Source: Leptospira sp. WS58.C1
GTDB taxonomy: Bacteria > Spirochaetota > Leptospiria > Leptospirales > Leptospiraceae
Reading direction: 5' to 3'
Assembly (NCBI RefSeq): GCF_040833995.1
Contig: NZ_CP162137.1
Location: 310,001-374,000, forward strand
Length of the DNA stretch: 64,000 bases
Shown: positions 49,531-58,630 of the stretch, piece by piece
How the letters are laid out: each line of letters starts with the position of its first letter
Numbering within the stretch: position 1 is the stretch's first letter
The notes under the pieces: generated by a model
Seen by the model: only the letters and a program-made list of their open reading frames with translations
Databases searched by the model: none
Told to the model about the DNA's origin: nothing
Program-made: the position numbers and the translations under genes

Positions 49531-50112
49531 TTATTTCGCCAACGCTTTCCAAAGAGTTAAACCGGAAGCATGTAAAGTTTCCGGAGAAAGTTGAATATAT
49601 CCACCTTTGGCCATCTTTACCATTCCCACAAAACTTCCATAACATAAGGAAACCAGTTCCATGGAGCCTAGGTCGGATCTGATGTCTCCTTTCGCTTTCG
49701 CTTGTTCTAAGAACGTACAAATGAACTCCATGGTTTGGGAGGTTGCTTTTTTGCTAGCCTGATCCAGATAAGGAGAATGATAGTGTAGTTCTAAAAATTC
49801 GAATGCTTCCGGGTAACGGTGGTAGAAGGTAGCAAGTGCCTTCCACAAATGAATGAATAAGTCCTTGGACTTTGCTTTTTCCGGATAATTTGCCGCGAGA
49901 GTTTCTCTCAGTTTGTTTTTCCAGAAACGATATAACTCGTTTACCAGTTCTTCTTTGTTTTTATAATATCTGTATATGGTTCCGGCGCCGATACCCGCGT
50001 CCTTAGCTAGATCAGGTATTGGAGTTGCTTCAAAACCTTTTTCGGTGAATAATCGCAGGGCAGAGGTGAGTATTCTTTCTTTTTTATCTTCCGGATCTCG
50101 AACTACTGGCAT
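49531..50112 (-). CDS. TetR-family transcriptional regulator
   Basis: 193 residues. Helix-turn-helix RILTSALRLFTEKGFEATPI followed by GIGAGTIYRYYKNKEELVNE; a C-terminal domain with GSFVGMVKMAKGG. AGGAAA precedes ATG 50112. Starts 15 bases after murB on the same strand and may share its transcript. Similar in plan to the neighbour at 48413. Confidence 0.87.
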   Translation of the reverse strand: MPVVRDPEDKKERILTSALRLFTEKGFEATPIPDLAKDAGIGAGTIYRYYKNKEELVNELYRFWKNKLRETLAANYPEKAKSKDLFIHLWKALATFYHRYPEAFEFLELHYHSPYLDQASKKATSQTMEFICTFLEQAKAKGDIRSDLGSMELVSLCYGSFVGMVKMAKGGYIQLSPETLHASGLTLWKALAK

Positions 50113-50127
50113 TTTGTTTTCCTGGAA

Positions 50128-51090
50128 TTAGGGAATGGAACCGAAGTATTCCACTTCTCTTTGTAATATCACACCGGTTTCTTTTTCCACTTTTTCTTGG
50201 ACAGTATTAACTAGTCCATACACATCGGACGCCTTTGCTCCTCCGGTATTCACTATAAAATTACAATGTTCCGGAGAGATTTGAGCCCCACCTATTTGTA
50301 AACCTCTTAAGCCCACTTTGTCTATAAATTGCCAAGCTTTGATCTCTTTTCCTTGTTCGTCGAATACCTTCGGGTTTTTGAACATGGAACCTGCACTTTT
50401 TTTGTTCTGAGGTTGGGAAGAATTTCGTTTGTCCCTTTTTTCTTTGAGAGATGTTTCGATCTCTTCCAGGTTTCCAGGTTTTAATCCGATCCGAATGGAA
50501 AGAATAATGGAATCTTTTCTTTTTAGAAACTCAGTAAATCGATACCCATGCTCAATCTCGGAGGGTTTTCTTTTGAGGACTTCTCCGTTTCTCAGGAATT
50601 CCACTTCTTGGATAAGATCGAAAAGTTCTCCTCCGTAACATCCGGCGTTTTGAATGACTGCTCCTCCGGTCCAACCAGGGATGGTGCTTAGGAACTCCGC
50701 CCCGGTATATCCTTTCTGAGAGATCTGGCGAAATACTGGAGTAGTGTTCGTTGCTGCTCCTACTTGGAAGATTCCTTCCCCTAAGTCTTTATATTCCTTA
50801 AATCCACCGGAAAGTTTTAAGATCACAAAATCATTCGGATGATCCGAGATGAGAATGTTCGTACCTCCCCCTAGGATTTTCCAAGGAAGGTCCAGTTTTT
50901 CGAATAGGGAAAGAGTTTCCAGGATTTGCTCCTGGGTTTCAGGTTCGACCATTATGGGAGAAATCCCGCCGATCTTAAAGGAGCAATGAACGCTCAAATC
51001 CTGATTTTCCCGGTAGGGTAGACCGGAATTTTCTAGGGAATTCTTTAGTTCTCGGATCTGTATTTCGGAAAGAATGGCCACTTTATTCAA
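50128..51090 (-). CDS. murB: UDP-N-acetylenolpyruvoylglucosamine reductase
   Basis: FAD enzyme reducing the enolpyruvyl group to make UDP-MurNAc. 320 residues. [27 protein letters not shown] (FAD pocket), [51 protein letters not shown] with the catalytic Ser, and [18 protein letters not shown] 51090 and GTG 51081 are both possible starts. The lack of the C-terminal extension of E. coli MurB fits type II. Confidence 0.94.
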   Translation of the reverse strand: MNKVAILSEIQIRELKNSLENSGLPYRENQDLSVHCSFKIGGISPIMVEPETQEQILETLSLFEKLDLPWKILGGGTNILISDHPNDFVILKLSGGFKEYKDLGEGIFQVGAATNTTPVFRQISQKGYTGAEFLSTIPGWTGGAVIQNAGCYGGELFDLIQEVEFLRNGEVLKRKPSEIEHGYRFTEFLKRKDSIILSIRIGLKPGNLEEIETSLKEKRDKRNSSQPQNKKSAGSMFKNPKVFDEQGKEIKAWQFIDKVGLRGLQIGGAQISPEHCNFIVNTGGAKASDVYGLVNTVQEKVEKETGVILQREVEYFGSIP

Positions 51091-51145
51091 GTTTCCCCGT
51101 TCGGATCTAGGAGCAAGAAAAAAGTCTAAGGCTTAAAAAAGGCTT

Positions 51146-51319
51146 ATGAGAAGAGTAAGCCAGTCCGACCATTCTTTTAGGGGCCGAAAGATTATGTTTT
51201 ATTTGCTCTTGCAATCCGTGTATCAAGACTATATCACCGGAAGATCCGATCGGGAAACTTATATCAATTCCGTGATCCGATTAGCTCTAGACCAAGAAAA
51301 ATTGGCAGGACTGGTATAA
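51146..51319 (+). CDS. Probable small protein
   Basis: 57 residues if ATG 51146 is used (AAGG lies 4 bases upstream), or 41 from ATG 51194. Sequence includes QSVYQDYITGRSDRETYINS and RLALDQEKLAGLV, a helical composition without a membrane segment. It lies between murB and hflX, both on the other strand, and ends 20 bases before a strong terminator, which supports a real plus-strand transcript. Function unknown. Confidence 0.5.
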   Translation: MRRVSQSDHSFRGRKIMFYLLLQSVYQDYITGRSDRETYINSVIRLALDQEKLAGLV

Positions 51320-51340
51320 GGTCTACTTGTTCAAGAACCA

Positions 51341-51366
51341 AAACCTACATCAAACGTAGGTTTTTT
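51341..51366. terminator. Terminator shared by the small plus-strand gene and hflX
   Basis: AAACCTAC (51341-51348) pairs with GTAGGTTT (51356-51363) around ATCAAAC, and TTTTTT follows on the plus strand. It overlaps the last codons of hflX. Confidence 0.8.
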
Positions 51367-52975
51367 CCGTTTCCTCTTCCCATTCCTCGTCATCTTCCCA
51401 AAGTTTTGAGTTAGAGAGTTTTGCCTCTGCTTGGGCGTAAATTCTCTCTTCTATCCGATTCAATAGAGTGTTTAATCCGAAACCTTGGATTGCAGAGACA
51501 TAGATCGTGTCCGGATCACCTTCTCTTAGAAGTTCGTTGCGCGCTTCTTCAGGTAGTCCGTCTATTTTGTTGAATACCAAGATCCTTGGAATGTCGGATA
51601 AATTCAAATCTTCTAATATAGTTTCGACCGCTTCCATCTGTTGTCTGAATTCAGGATTGGAAACATCCACAACATGCACTAGAAGATCCGAATCTCCCAA
51701 TTCTTCGAGTGTTGCTTTGAATGCGTTGGAGAGTTCCGGCGGAAGATCGTGGATAAATCCCACTGTGTCCGAGATTATGATCTCTCGTTCTTCCGGGAAA
51801 CGTATTCTTCTGGATGTCGGGTCCAAGGTTGCGAATAACTTGTCTTCGGATAATACGGAAGAGTTTGTCATCGCATTCAGTAGAGTGGATTTTCCTGCGT
51901 TCGTATAACCCACGATACCGCAGACAGGGATCTCGTTTTTTTTCCGTCTTCTTCTCGCGATCTCTCTTCGTTTTTTTAAGGACTTAAGTTCCTGTTCCAG
52001 TCTGGAAATTCTTTCTTCTACCCTACGTTTTCCGATCTCGAGTTTGGTCTCTCCGGGGCCTCTTCCTCCGATTCCTCCGGTGAGCCTGGACATATTATCA
52101 TCCAACTCGGAAAGTCTTCCTTTCAGATATTTTAGTTGGGCAAGTTCTACTTGGAGTTTACCGTCTCTGCTTGTCGCATTTCTGGCAAAAATGTCCAAGA
52201 TCAACTGAGTTCTATCTAAAACTTTCAGATCCGCATAGTCGGAGATCTTTTTTGCCTGAGAAGGTGTAAGCTCTAGATCGAATACTAATAGTTCCACTTG
52301 TTTTTGGATGGCCTTTAATACGATCTCCTCTAGTTTACCTTTTCCTAATACGGTAGAAGGATCCAATCGATTTTTTCTTTGAATAAACGAGTCCACTACA
52401 TGAACCCCTGCAGTCCTGCAAAGTTCCTTTAATTCTTCGATCGACTGTGCCGGGGGACGAACCCTATTATTTTCAGGATAAACTCCTACTAAAAAGGCCC
52501 TATTCTCTTTTTGGGCGCCTTTTAGATTTCGACGGTATCTGGTCATTCTTCCTTCAATGTCCAGAATTTCGTCCAGTATACCTTCTTCCAATTGTCCCGG
52601 GACTTTTTTAGGAAGAACTGTCCAAGGTTCTCCATCTTCGTCTTCCGGATTTACATGTGCGGAGTAGTAGGACCGGGGAAGTCCCTTTTCGTCCATAGTG
52701 ACCGCGGTTATATAATCTAAACGTAATAAAGCTAAGTCCGTAAGATCTTCCTGGTTCAGACTTTCTTCTTTGAGATGACTATGTACCAGTCTCAAACCCC
52801 TTAACCTGGCTTCGGATGTTCTGATGCGATCGAGCCAAGGGATATCGATAGAACTATCCGATCCCACGATCACATGGGTTACGTATCCGTTCCTATCGAT
52901 GAGGATCCCGATTTGTCTGCTAATTTCGAAGGAAAGTTCTGTGAGTGTTCTGGAGACTTCGGGCGTGATGATCAC
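51350..52975 (-). CDS. hflX: Ribosome-associated GTPase HflX (5' end probably further upstream)
   Basis: GTPase that splits or rescues ribosomes under stress. Given here from GTG 52975 (541 residues), the first conventional start. Order: N-terminal segment with [19 protein letters not shown], HflX domain (about 150-340, [24 protein letters not shown]), G domain with [27 protein letters not shown] and VFNKIDG, and an acidic C-terminus ([15 protein letters not shown]). In the same frame, HflX-like sequence continues 30 codons upstream to an ATC at 53065 with AAGAGG in front. The true protein is thus probably longer. Confidence 0.93.
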   Translation of the reverse strand: MIITPEVSRTLTELSFEISRQIGILIDRNGYVTHVIVGSDSSIDIPWLDRIRTSEARLRGLRLVHSHLKEESLNQEDLTDLALLRLDYITAVTMDEKGLPRSYYSAHVNPEDEDGEPWTVLPKKVPGQLEEGILDEILDIEGRMTRYRRNLKGAQKENRAFLVGVYPENNRVRPPAQSIEELKELCRTAGVHVVDSFIQRKNRLDPSTVLGKGKLEEIVLKAIQKQVELLVFDLELTPSQAKKISDYADLKVLDRTQLILDIFARNATSRDGKLQVELAQLKYLKGRLSELDDNMSRLTGGIGGRGPGETKLEIGKRRVEERISRLEQELKSLKKRREIARRRRKKNEIPVCGIVGYTNAGKSTLLNAMTNSSVLSEDKLFATLDPTSRRIRFPEEREIIISDTVGFIHDLPPELSNAFKATLEELGDSDLLVHVVDVSNPEFRQQMEAVETILEDLNLSDIPRILVFNKIDGLPEEARNELLREGDPDTIYVSAIQGFGLNTLLNRIEERIYAQAEAKLSNSKLWEDDEEWEEETEKTYV

Positions 52976-53356
52976 GTTTTCCCGAATTCTACGCTCGGAG
53001 AGTTTTTTGAGTCTTTGGATCTGATTGGACTTTAGTCCGGAAAGGTTTCCGCTGAGCTTACTGATAAATTTGCCTCTTCTCTAAGAATTAGACGGTACCA
53101 TTTCCTAAAAAGAGAGTCAAGCAGTTCCGATCGCAAAAAAGAGCAAGAAGATCGAATTCTATAGATATAAAGGTATAAACGGCAAATCCGTAACCCATTC
53201 CGGAAAGAAATTATTACTTTTACGGTTACATTACTTGCAATCGAGGATTCCGGCCTAAAAAAAGGTAAACGCACGATAACGGATGGTCGAAAAAAAGAAT
53301 AGAGGCTGGCACAGGAAAATGTTTCTTGGACCAAAGCTTGCTTTTCGAATAAAAGA
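52976..53356. other. Intergenic region containing the probable hflX 5' coding extension
   Basis: 381 bases between the annotated hflX start and the divergent HEAT-repeat gene. Positions 52976-53065 are in the hflX frame and encode family-like sequence ([20 protein letters not shown]). A TAG at 53081-53083 closes the frame. From 53084 on there is only promoter-like AT-rich sequence; no further gene was found. Confidence 0.6.
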
Positions 53357-54670
53357 ATGTTTGCCCCATTGAATTTCAGATTTTTATTTCCAGGCTTATT
53401 ACTGATCGCCTCCCTTGGAGTCTGGTTTTCACCTGCTTTTGCTCAAACTCCCGAAGATACCGGCAATCCTTCCGATGTGGGAAATACTTCCTCGGACACC
53501 GAAGATCCTTCTTCTTCCGATGAACAAGGAACCAATAAGAAAAAACCTAAAAAGAAAGTATTGGATCCCGAATCCAAACGTTACAACGATCTTTTAAAGA
53601 ACGGTCTGTTGAAGGTCTTTGAAGCGGAAGCAACTTACAATTTTGGCAGATTAAAACACTTCGGACTCACACATCCTATCCCAAGAGTTAGAGCAGCAGC
53701 AGCTTTGGCTTTAGGGAGATTGAAAAATCCTGCGGGCGTTAATATTTTGCACAGTATGATCGATCGTGACGGAGAATGGGTTCGTCAGGCTGCGTACAAG
53801 GGACTTGCGGATATCGGTTCCAGACGTTCATTAGATTATTTTTATATAGGTGCAAAGTCCTCCGATAGGGAGATCAGAGTCGCTTCTTTCCGTGGAATGG
53901 GTAAAACGTTGGATCCCGGCGCAAGAGAAGTTCTTTTAAAAAAAGGTCTCAAGTCGGAAGATAAGGAAATCGTTAAGGCTACACTTTTAGGTCTTGGCTA
54001 TTATCAAGTGCCGGAAGACCTTCGCATTTTTATAGAATATTTGAATTCGGAAGACGAGGAATTCCAAAAAGCGGCAGTGGAAGCCTTGGGAAGACATAAA
54101 ACCCGGACTTCTATGAAAATTTTGGAGGATTCTTTCAAAGATAAAACAAATCTGCGTAATCAGATCTTGGATACTCTGACGGAACAGAAAAATTCCTTTG
54201 CGATCTTTGCACTATTAAGAATTCTTAATGCTCATTCCGGTTCGGAAGATATCGTGAACGAGATCAGCGCTAGATTGTATAAACTAAAAGCTGTCGGAAA
54301 ATATATGACCATCATTTCCGATAATACTCCTCTTCTCAAAGAGCCTTATGTCGGAGCTACTAAGATCCGAGACCTGGAAGCGGGAGAAGTAGGTAAGGTA
54401 GTCGGCAAAAATTCCGTAGCTTATATCATTCCAATCGAAGGCCAGAGGATCGAGGACTTTTATTATAAGGTTTTGGTTAACACCAAATACAAGGATGCAT
54501 TTACGGAAACTGTCCAGGGTTGGGTGTTTGGAAAATATATCCAGATCAGGACTATTTCCATGCCTAAGGAAGAAAAGAAGAGGAAGCCGAAAAAACCTTC
54601 TATCCTGGACGATATGGAAACTTCCGATCCGGCTCCAAATACTCAGAGTGAAAATCCGAATTCTCAATAA
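53357..54670 (+). CDS. Exported HEAT-repeat protein with C-terminal SH3-like domain
   Basis: 437 residues. Signal peptide ending PAFAQ; Ser/Asp-rich stretch and Lys patch (about 35-75); HEAT repeats (about 95-300) such as HPIPRVRAAAALALGRLKNP and EWVRQAAYKGLADIGSRRSL; an SH3-like domain (about 310-395) ending in VQGWVFGKYIQIR; Lys-rich tail. Layout suits a periplasmic scaffold that may touch peptidoglycan. Partner unknown. Divergent from hflX. Confidence 0.8.
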   Translation: MFAPLNFRFLFPGLLLIASLGVWFSPAFAQTPEDTGNPSDVGNTSSDTEDPSSSDEQGTNKKKPKKKVLDPESKRYNDLLKNGLLKVFEAEATYNFGRLKHFGLTHPIPRVRAAAALALGRLKNPAGVNILHSMIDRDGEWVRQAAYKGLADIGSRRSLDYFYIGAKSSDREIRVASFRGMGKTLDPGAREVLLKKGLKSEDKEIVKATLLGLGYYQVPEDLRIFIEYLNSEDEEFQKAAVEALGRHKTRTSMKILEDSFKDKTNLRNQILDTLTEQKNSFAIFALLRILNAHSGSEDIVNEISARLYKLKAVGKYMTIISDNTPLLKEPYVGATKIRDLEAGEVGKVVGKNSVAYIIPIEGQRIEDFYYKVLVNTKYKDAFTETVQGWVFGKYIQIRTISMPKEEKKRKPKKPSILDDMETSDPAPNTQSENPNSQ

Positions 54671-54819
54671 AGTTTCGTCTTTTCGTTAAGACATTGGATC
54701 TATCAGGAAGACATCCTCTTTTACATTATTTTTTTAAGAGTTACCTCCGGCGCATGGATTCGGGTCTTGACTTCCGAACTTGTATAATAAAATATTAATA
54801 TTCTAATTTTATTTTAAGA

Positions 54820-55599
54820 ATGACCGATCTTTCCGAAATTCTATCCGTTTTTAAATTTGCATCTAGATCTGCCGGGATAGAGATCTTAAAATTATTCGGA
54901 AAAAAATCCGCTTTCGATCTGAAGGATCCTATGCAGGTTTTGACCCAAGCGGATTTGGATTCTCATCGTGTTCTGAAAGAAATTCTCAAAAAAGAATTTA
55001 CCGGTATTCCTTTGGTAATGGAAGAGCAGAATAATTATGAGCCTCTTCCCAGGACTTTTATTGTCTGCGATGAGTTAGACGGCACCACTTTATTTTCCAG
55101 AGGGATCAAAGAGTTCAGCGTAATTTTAGCATACGTGGAGGATGGATCTCCTGAAGTAGGATGTATTTATTTCCCTGCCTTGGATACGTATCTCACGTCT
55201 CAAAGAGGATTCGGGACTTTTATCGACGATCGAAAGATTCTGTTGAAAAAAGGAGGAAGTCTGGATCGTTCCGTTCTTTCTCTTGAGATCAATAATACTT
55301 TTCAAGACGAGGACTATCGTTGGATTGCGAGCGCTAGTAAAAGTACTTTAGCGACCCGTGCCTTGGCTGCGACAGGCGCAGGGTTTTTGGAATTATTGGA
55401 AGGCAAAACGGATCTCTTCATGAACTTAAGCGGTGCCAAGATCTGGGACTTTGCCGCAGGTGTTCTTGCTTTGGAAGAAGCAGGTGGGATCGCTTTGGAT
55501 AAAACAGGCAAGCCTTTGAAATGGGATAAGATCCGAATGTCCGCCTTGTTAAGCAGAGATCAAGATTTATTAAAAGAAGTTTACCGACTGAAACCTTAA
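54820..55599 (+). CDS. Inositol monophosphatase-family phosphatase
   Basis: 259 residues. MEEQNNYEP then VCDELDGTTLFSRGIKEF (metal motif D-E-L-D-G-T-T) and KIWDFAAGVLALEEAGG (W-D-x-A-A-G) place it in the IMPase superfamily of Mg-dependent phosphatases. The replacement of DPIDGT by DELDGT and the absence of a clear CysQ signature leave the substrate open (inositol phosphate, PAP or sugar phosphate). The mgtC-like gene follows 15 bases later. Confidence 0.85.
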   Translation: MTDLSEILSVFKFASRSAGIEILKLFGKKSAFDLKDPMQVLTQADLDSHRVLKEILKKEFTGIPLVMEEQNNYEPLPRTFIVCDELDGTTLFSRGIKEFSVILAYVEDGSPEVGCIYFPALDTYLTSQRGFGTFIDDRKILLKKGGSLDRSVLSLEINNTFQDEDYRWIASASKSTLATRALAATGAGFLELLEGKTDLFMNLSGAKIWDFAAGVLALEEAGGIALDKTGKPLKWDKIRMSALLSRDQDLLKEVYRLKP

Positions 55600-55614
55600 A
55601 GCATTCCTTGGAAT

Positions 55615-56316
55615 ATGCAGGAATTTCTAACCATTTTGGATTCTAAAACGATCGATACCTTCACGGTCAGTCTTCGGGTGGGGTTGATCATTCTTTTTGC
55701 GGGTGTGGTAGGCTGGAATAGGGAAGGCAAAAATCACGGTGCCGGTTTTAGGACCCATATCTTGATCGGTCTTGCTTCTACGGTTTTGATGTTATTATCC
55801 ATTTTTATTCCGGAATTTTATTCGGTAGCGGGAGGAGATCCCTCTAGGATTGCGGCTCAGGTGGTTTCCGGAGTCGGGTTTTTATGTGCGGGTGCGATCA
55901 TGAAGTTCGGATTGACCGTGAAAGGACTGAATACTGCAGCTTCTATCTGGATTGTCTCTGCCATCGGTTTACTTGTCGGTGCCGGTCTTTATTATGCAGG
56001 ATTTTTAACCACGGTTGCTACTCTGATCATTCTGGTCTTATTCGATCTGGTAGAAGAAAGATATTTCGGAAAATACGAATATAAGGTCCTGATCCTGGAT
56101 CTGAAACAGAAAAAATTCCACCGAAAAGGGTTTAAGGAATTATTATTAAGAAATAAGTTACGATTGGTTTCGGAATCTTTTATGCAAGATTACCAAACTA
56201 AAAACGCTCAGATCAAACTTACGATCGCTATGCCTCGAGATTTCGATATTCTAAAGATCGTGGACGAATTCAGGAATCTGGCGGATGTCATAAAAATCAG
56301 TATAGAATCTACTTAA
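55615..56316 (+). CDS. MgtC/SapB-family membrane protein
   Basis: 233 residues with about five membrane helices. LRVGLIILFAGVVGWNREGK, GFRTHILIGLASTVLMLLSI, RIAAQVVSGVGFLCAGAIMK and LNTAASIWIVSAIGLLVGAG are the MgtC pattern. A cytoplasmic ACT-like tail (about 155-233) follows, as in many MgtC proteins. Linked to Mg limitation and intracellular survival in other genera. Probably co-transcribed with the IMPase-family gene, whose enzyme needs Mg. Confidence 0.88.
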   Translation: MQEFLTILDSKTIDTFTVSLRVGLIILFAGVVGWNREGKNHGAGFRTHILIGLASTVLMLLSIFIPEFYSVAGGDPSRIAAQVVSGVGFLCAGAIMKFGLTVKGLNTAASIWIVSAIGLLVGAGLYYAGFLTTVATLIILVLFDLVEERYFGKYEYKVLILDLKQKKFHRKGFKELLLRNKLRLVSESFMQDYQTKNAQIKLTIAMPRDFDILKIVDEFRNLADVIKISIEST

Positions 56317-56352
56317 GCTTGGACGATATCGATCTGAATTCGGCTCCAGAAA

Positions 56353-57027
56353 TTAAGAGATCTCTAAATATCTTCCGATCATAAGTGCGGTCTCTTCTAG
56401 GATTTTTTCATCCGGGATATCGAATCCTTGTAGAACCATATACGTTATTATATCATCCATTGCTCTTTGGGCGACTAAAAGAGCTGAGGGTTCGGATCTT
56501 AGTTTTCGGCCTTTGCCGAAGTATTGCAGCAGTTTGAAAACTTCCGTTCCGATCCTTTCCCTTTCAATTTTTTTTACGGCACTTGCAAGAGCCTGGTCCG
56601 AAAGAGACAATATCGCAAATTCTTTATGTAGTTTTTTGTTTTTTAAGGCGGACTTGCGCATTCTGGTTAAAATTTCCAAAATAATCCTGGTAAGATCTGC
56701 ATTTTCAGGAAGTAAGCCGATAGTTTCCGCGGCAAGATTCCCGTAAAATTCTTCGCTATATTTTCGAACTATTTCTAAAGCAATATCGTTCTTATCCTTG
56801 TAGTAAGCATAAAACGTCCCGATGGAAACACCCGCTTCTTCCACTATGTCCCGTATTCCGGTTTCATTATATCCGTTACGTTTTACGAGTCTATAGGCAG
56901 CATCTATTATGCTTTCTTTTCGGGCTATCGAACGATCTTGTACAGGATTACGGACAGTTTTTTTCTTCGGATCCATTTCTGAAAATATTCGAGATCGGCC
57001 GTTTTGCCTAACAAGCGTATTTTCCAT
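56353..57027 (-). CDS. TetR-family transcriptional regulator
   Basis: 224 residues from ATG 57027; an internal MDPKKKTV (56976) is an alternative. Helix-turn-helix SIIDAAYRLVKRNGYNETGI, then VSIGTFYAYYKDKNDIALEI. Divergent from the lipoprotein hydrolase, with two matching inverted repeats in the shared gap, so it likely represses both itself and that gene. Confidence 0.88.
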   Translation of the reverse strand: MENTLVRQNGRSRIFSEMDPKKKTVRNPVQDRSIARKESIIDAAYRLVKRNGYNETGIRDIVEEAGVSIGTFYAYYKDKNDIALEIVRKYSEEFYGNLAAETIGLLPENADLTRIILEILTRMRKSALKNKKLHKEFAILSLSDQALASAVKKIERERIGTEVFKLLQYFGKGRKLRSEPSALLVAQRAMDDIITYMVLQGFDIPDEKILEETALMIGRYLEIS

Positions 57028-57040
57028 TTTTTAAAAAACA

Positions 57041-57053
57041 TGAACAAGGTTCA
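57041..57053. promoter_or_regulatory. TetR operator, copy 1
   Basis: TGAAC-AAG-GTTCA, 14 bases upstream of the TetR start. Same half sites as copy 2 at 57092. Confidence 0.65.
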
Positions 57054-57091
57054 AATTTTAATTTACATTTTATTTTTAGTTCGTCTGATAT

Positions 57092-57106
57092 ATGAACAAA
57101 GTTCAT
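57092..57106. promoter_or_regulatory. TetR operator, copy 2
   Basis: ATGAAC-AAA-GTTCAT, a 15-base inverted repeat differing from copy 1 by one central base plus flanks. It lies directly in front of the ribosome site (GGAG at 57112) of the hydrolase gene, so binding there would block that gene. Copies are 51 bases apart. Confidence 0.68.
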
Positions 57107-57122
57107 GTTTTGGAGAATTCGA

Positions 57123-58394
57123 ATGGGATGTATAATAGGGAAATTTAGTCATCTTTTGGTTTTTATGGTGCTTTCAATTTCCGTTTGGAACTGCGGGAAA
57201 ATCGAAAAGGGGCGTTTTTTCAACGATCAGGCCTATCATTTTCAAACCTTAAGAGCCTTGAACGACGCCCGCAGTGACGGAGCGGAAACAGGAGAGGTTC
57301 TCGAGGCGGTACGGAATATCAAGGAAGGGGACCCTCAATCTTGGTTTTCCGCCTGGGAAAATGCGGGAAATAAGGTTTTAGAGAGAGGAGATCGTATCCA
57401 GGACCGGATGAGCCGGGGGCAAGCATACCTGAGAGCGCATAATTATCTTAGAACGGCGGAATTTTTCCTAGATCCTGAGGATGAAAAAAGATCTTCCGCA
57501 TTCGATAGATCCGTGGAAGTTTTTCATAAAGGATTGGATACTCTTGGAGTAAAATATGAGAAGATCAAAGTTCCTTACGGCGAATATCAATTAAATGCGA
57601 TCTATTATCCGGGGCCTTCCGGTGCGGATCATAAACCTTTGATCGTTCTCGTGGGAGGTTTCGATTCGACTTTAGAAGAATTATATTTCGTTCTTGTTCG
57701 AGCTGCTTATGAGAGAGGGTTCAGCGTGCTTACTTACGAAGGGCCTGGCCAAGGTTCCGTATTACGAAAGCAAAATTTGGGTTTTACTCCCGAATGGGAA
57801 AAGCCGACGAAAGCCGTACTGGATACTTTTTTAGCTTCTCATAAGAAACCTAGCAAATCCGTTCTGGTAGGTATGAGTCTGGGCGGATATTTCGCTCCCC
57901 GTGCTGCCGCTTACGACAAGAGATTTGACGGAGTGGTTGCCTACGACGTTTTGTTCGATTTTGGAGAAGTGGCCGAGAATTCCGTTCCGGGGATCATACT
58001 CTGGCTTGAAAAAAAGAATTATGATAATGTAATTGAGTTCCTAGTGAAGATAAAATCGTCCCTTTCTCCCAGTTTTTCCTGGGGAGTAAAAAATGGAAGA
58101 TGGACGATGAAAACCGGAACCTCAAGCGAGACTTTGAAAGCATTTAGGGCTTATACGTTGGCGAATTCTGCAGAAAAGATCACACAAGACGTTTTGATCC
58201 TCGCAGGAACGGAAGATCACTTCATTCCGGTCAAACAAGTCGAGGACTTTAAGAGTAAATTAACGAATGCGAAAAGCGTTACTTCGATACTCTATGACAG
58301 AGGATCAGGAGGAGCGGAGCATTGCCAATTAGGCGCTCAGGCTTTATGGCACGCGGACTTTTTCGATTGGATGAAAAGGTTCGAAAATAAATGA
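57123..58394 (+). CDS. Lipoprotein alpha/beta hydrolase under divergent TetR control
   Basis: 423 residues from ATG 57123, set by GGAG 8 bases upstream; the ATG at 57105 falls inside the operator. Signal peptide with lipobox SVWNC. A helical N-terminal region (about 30-135, DPQSWFSAWENAGNKVLERG) precedes an alpha/beta hydrolase: LVGGFDSTLEELYF, GMSLGGYFAPRA (nucleophile Ser), LAGTEDHFIPVKQ (Asp), GGAEHCQLGAQ (His). The layout recalls FrsA/pseudooxynicotine-hydrolase-type enzymes. Substrate unknown. Confidence 0.85.
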   Translation: MGCIIGKFSHLLVFMVLSISVWNCGKIEKGRFFNDQAYHFQTLRALNDARSDGAETGEVLEAVRNIKEGDPQSWFSAWENAGNKVLERGDRIQDRMSRGQAYLRAHNYLRTAEFFLDPEDEKRSSAFDRSVEVFHKGLDTLGVKYEKIKVPYGEYQLNAIYYPGPSGADHKPLIVLVGGFDSTLEELYFVLVRAAYERGFSVLTYEGPGQGSVLRKQNLGFTPEWEKPTKAVLDTFLASHKKPSKSVLVGMSLGGYFAPRAAAYDKRFDGVVAYDVLFDFGEVAENSVPGIILWLEKKNYDNVIEFLVKIKSSLSPSFSWGVKNGRWTMKTGTSSETLKAFRAYTLANSAEKITQDVLILAGTEDHFIPVKQVEDFKSKLTNAKSVTSILYDRGSGGAEHCQLGAQALWHADFFDWMKRFENK

Positions 58395-58404
58395 AGTTCC
58401 GTCA

Positions 58405-58516
58405 TTAGGACCGCGACAGGGATCGCAGCGGAAATCCGGCGATGCACCGTTCATGGTGCGTCGCTGATTGCAGCGTAGAGCCCGGTCCGAGCGTAGCGAG
58501 GAGTCGCCCAACTCCG
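58405..58516. repeat. GC-rich structured segment, possible REP-like dispersed repeat
   Basis: About 110 bases clearly richer in GC than the surroundings, without a reading frame. GCACC-GTTCAT-GGTGC (58444-58459) is a tight hairpin; GGACCG (near 58418) and CGGTCC (near 58483) could close an outer stem. The segment ends with GAGCGTAGCGAGGAGTCGCC. Composition and layout resemble dispersed extragenic repeats, but only one copy is in the window. A structured RNA is the alternative. Confidence 0.45.
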
Positions 58517-58630
58517 AATATTACAATTCTAAAATCTATTTATGTCCTATTACTTTTAGCGGGATTCTATTCGAATTTCGGAATTTGCTATGCTTTTTTT
58601 AAGAGTTTATAAAATGACACTGACCTGGAT

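Noticed and set aside
53032..53334. 100-residue minus-strand frame between hflX and the HEAT-repeat gene
   Set aside because: Low-complexity, overlaps the probable hflX 5' end in another frame and has no ribosome site or family likeness.
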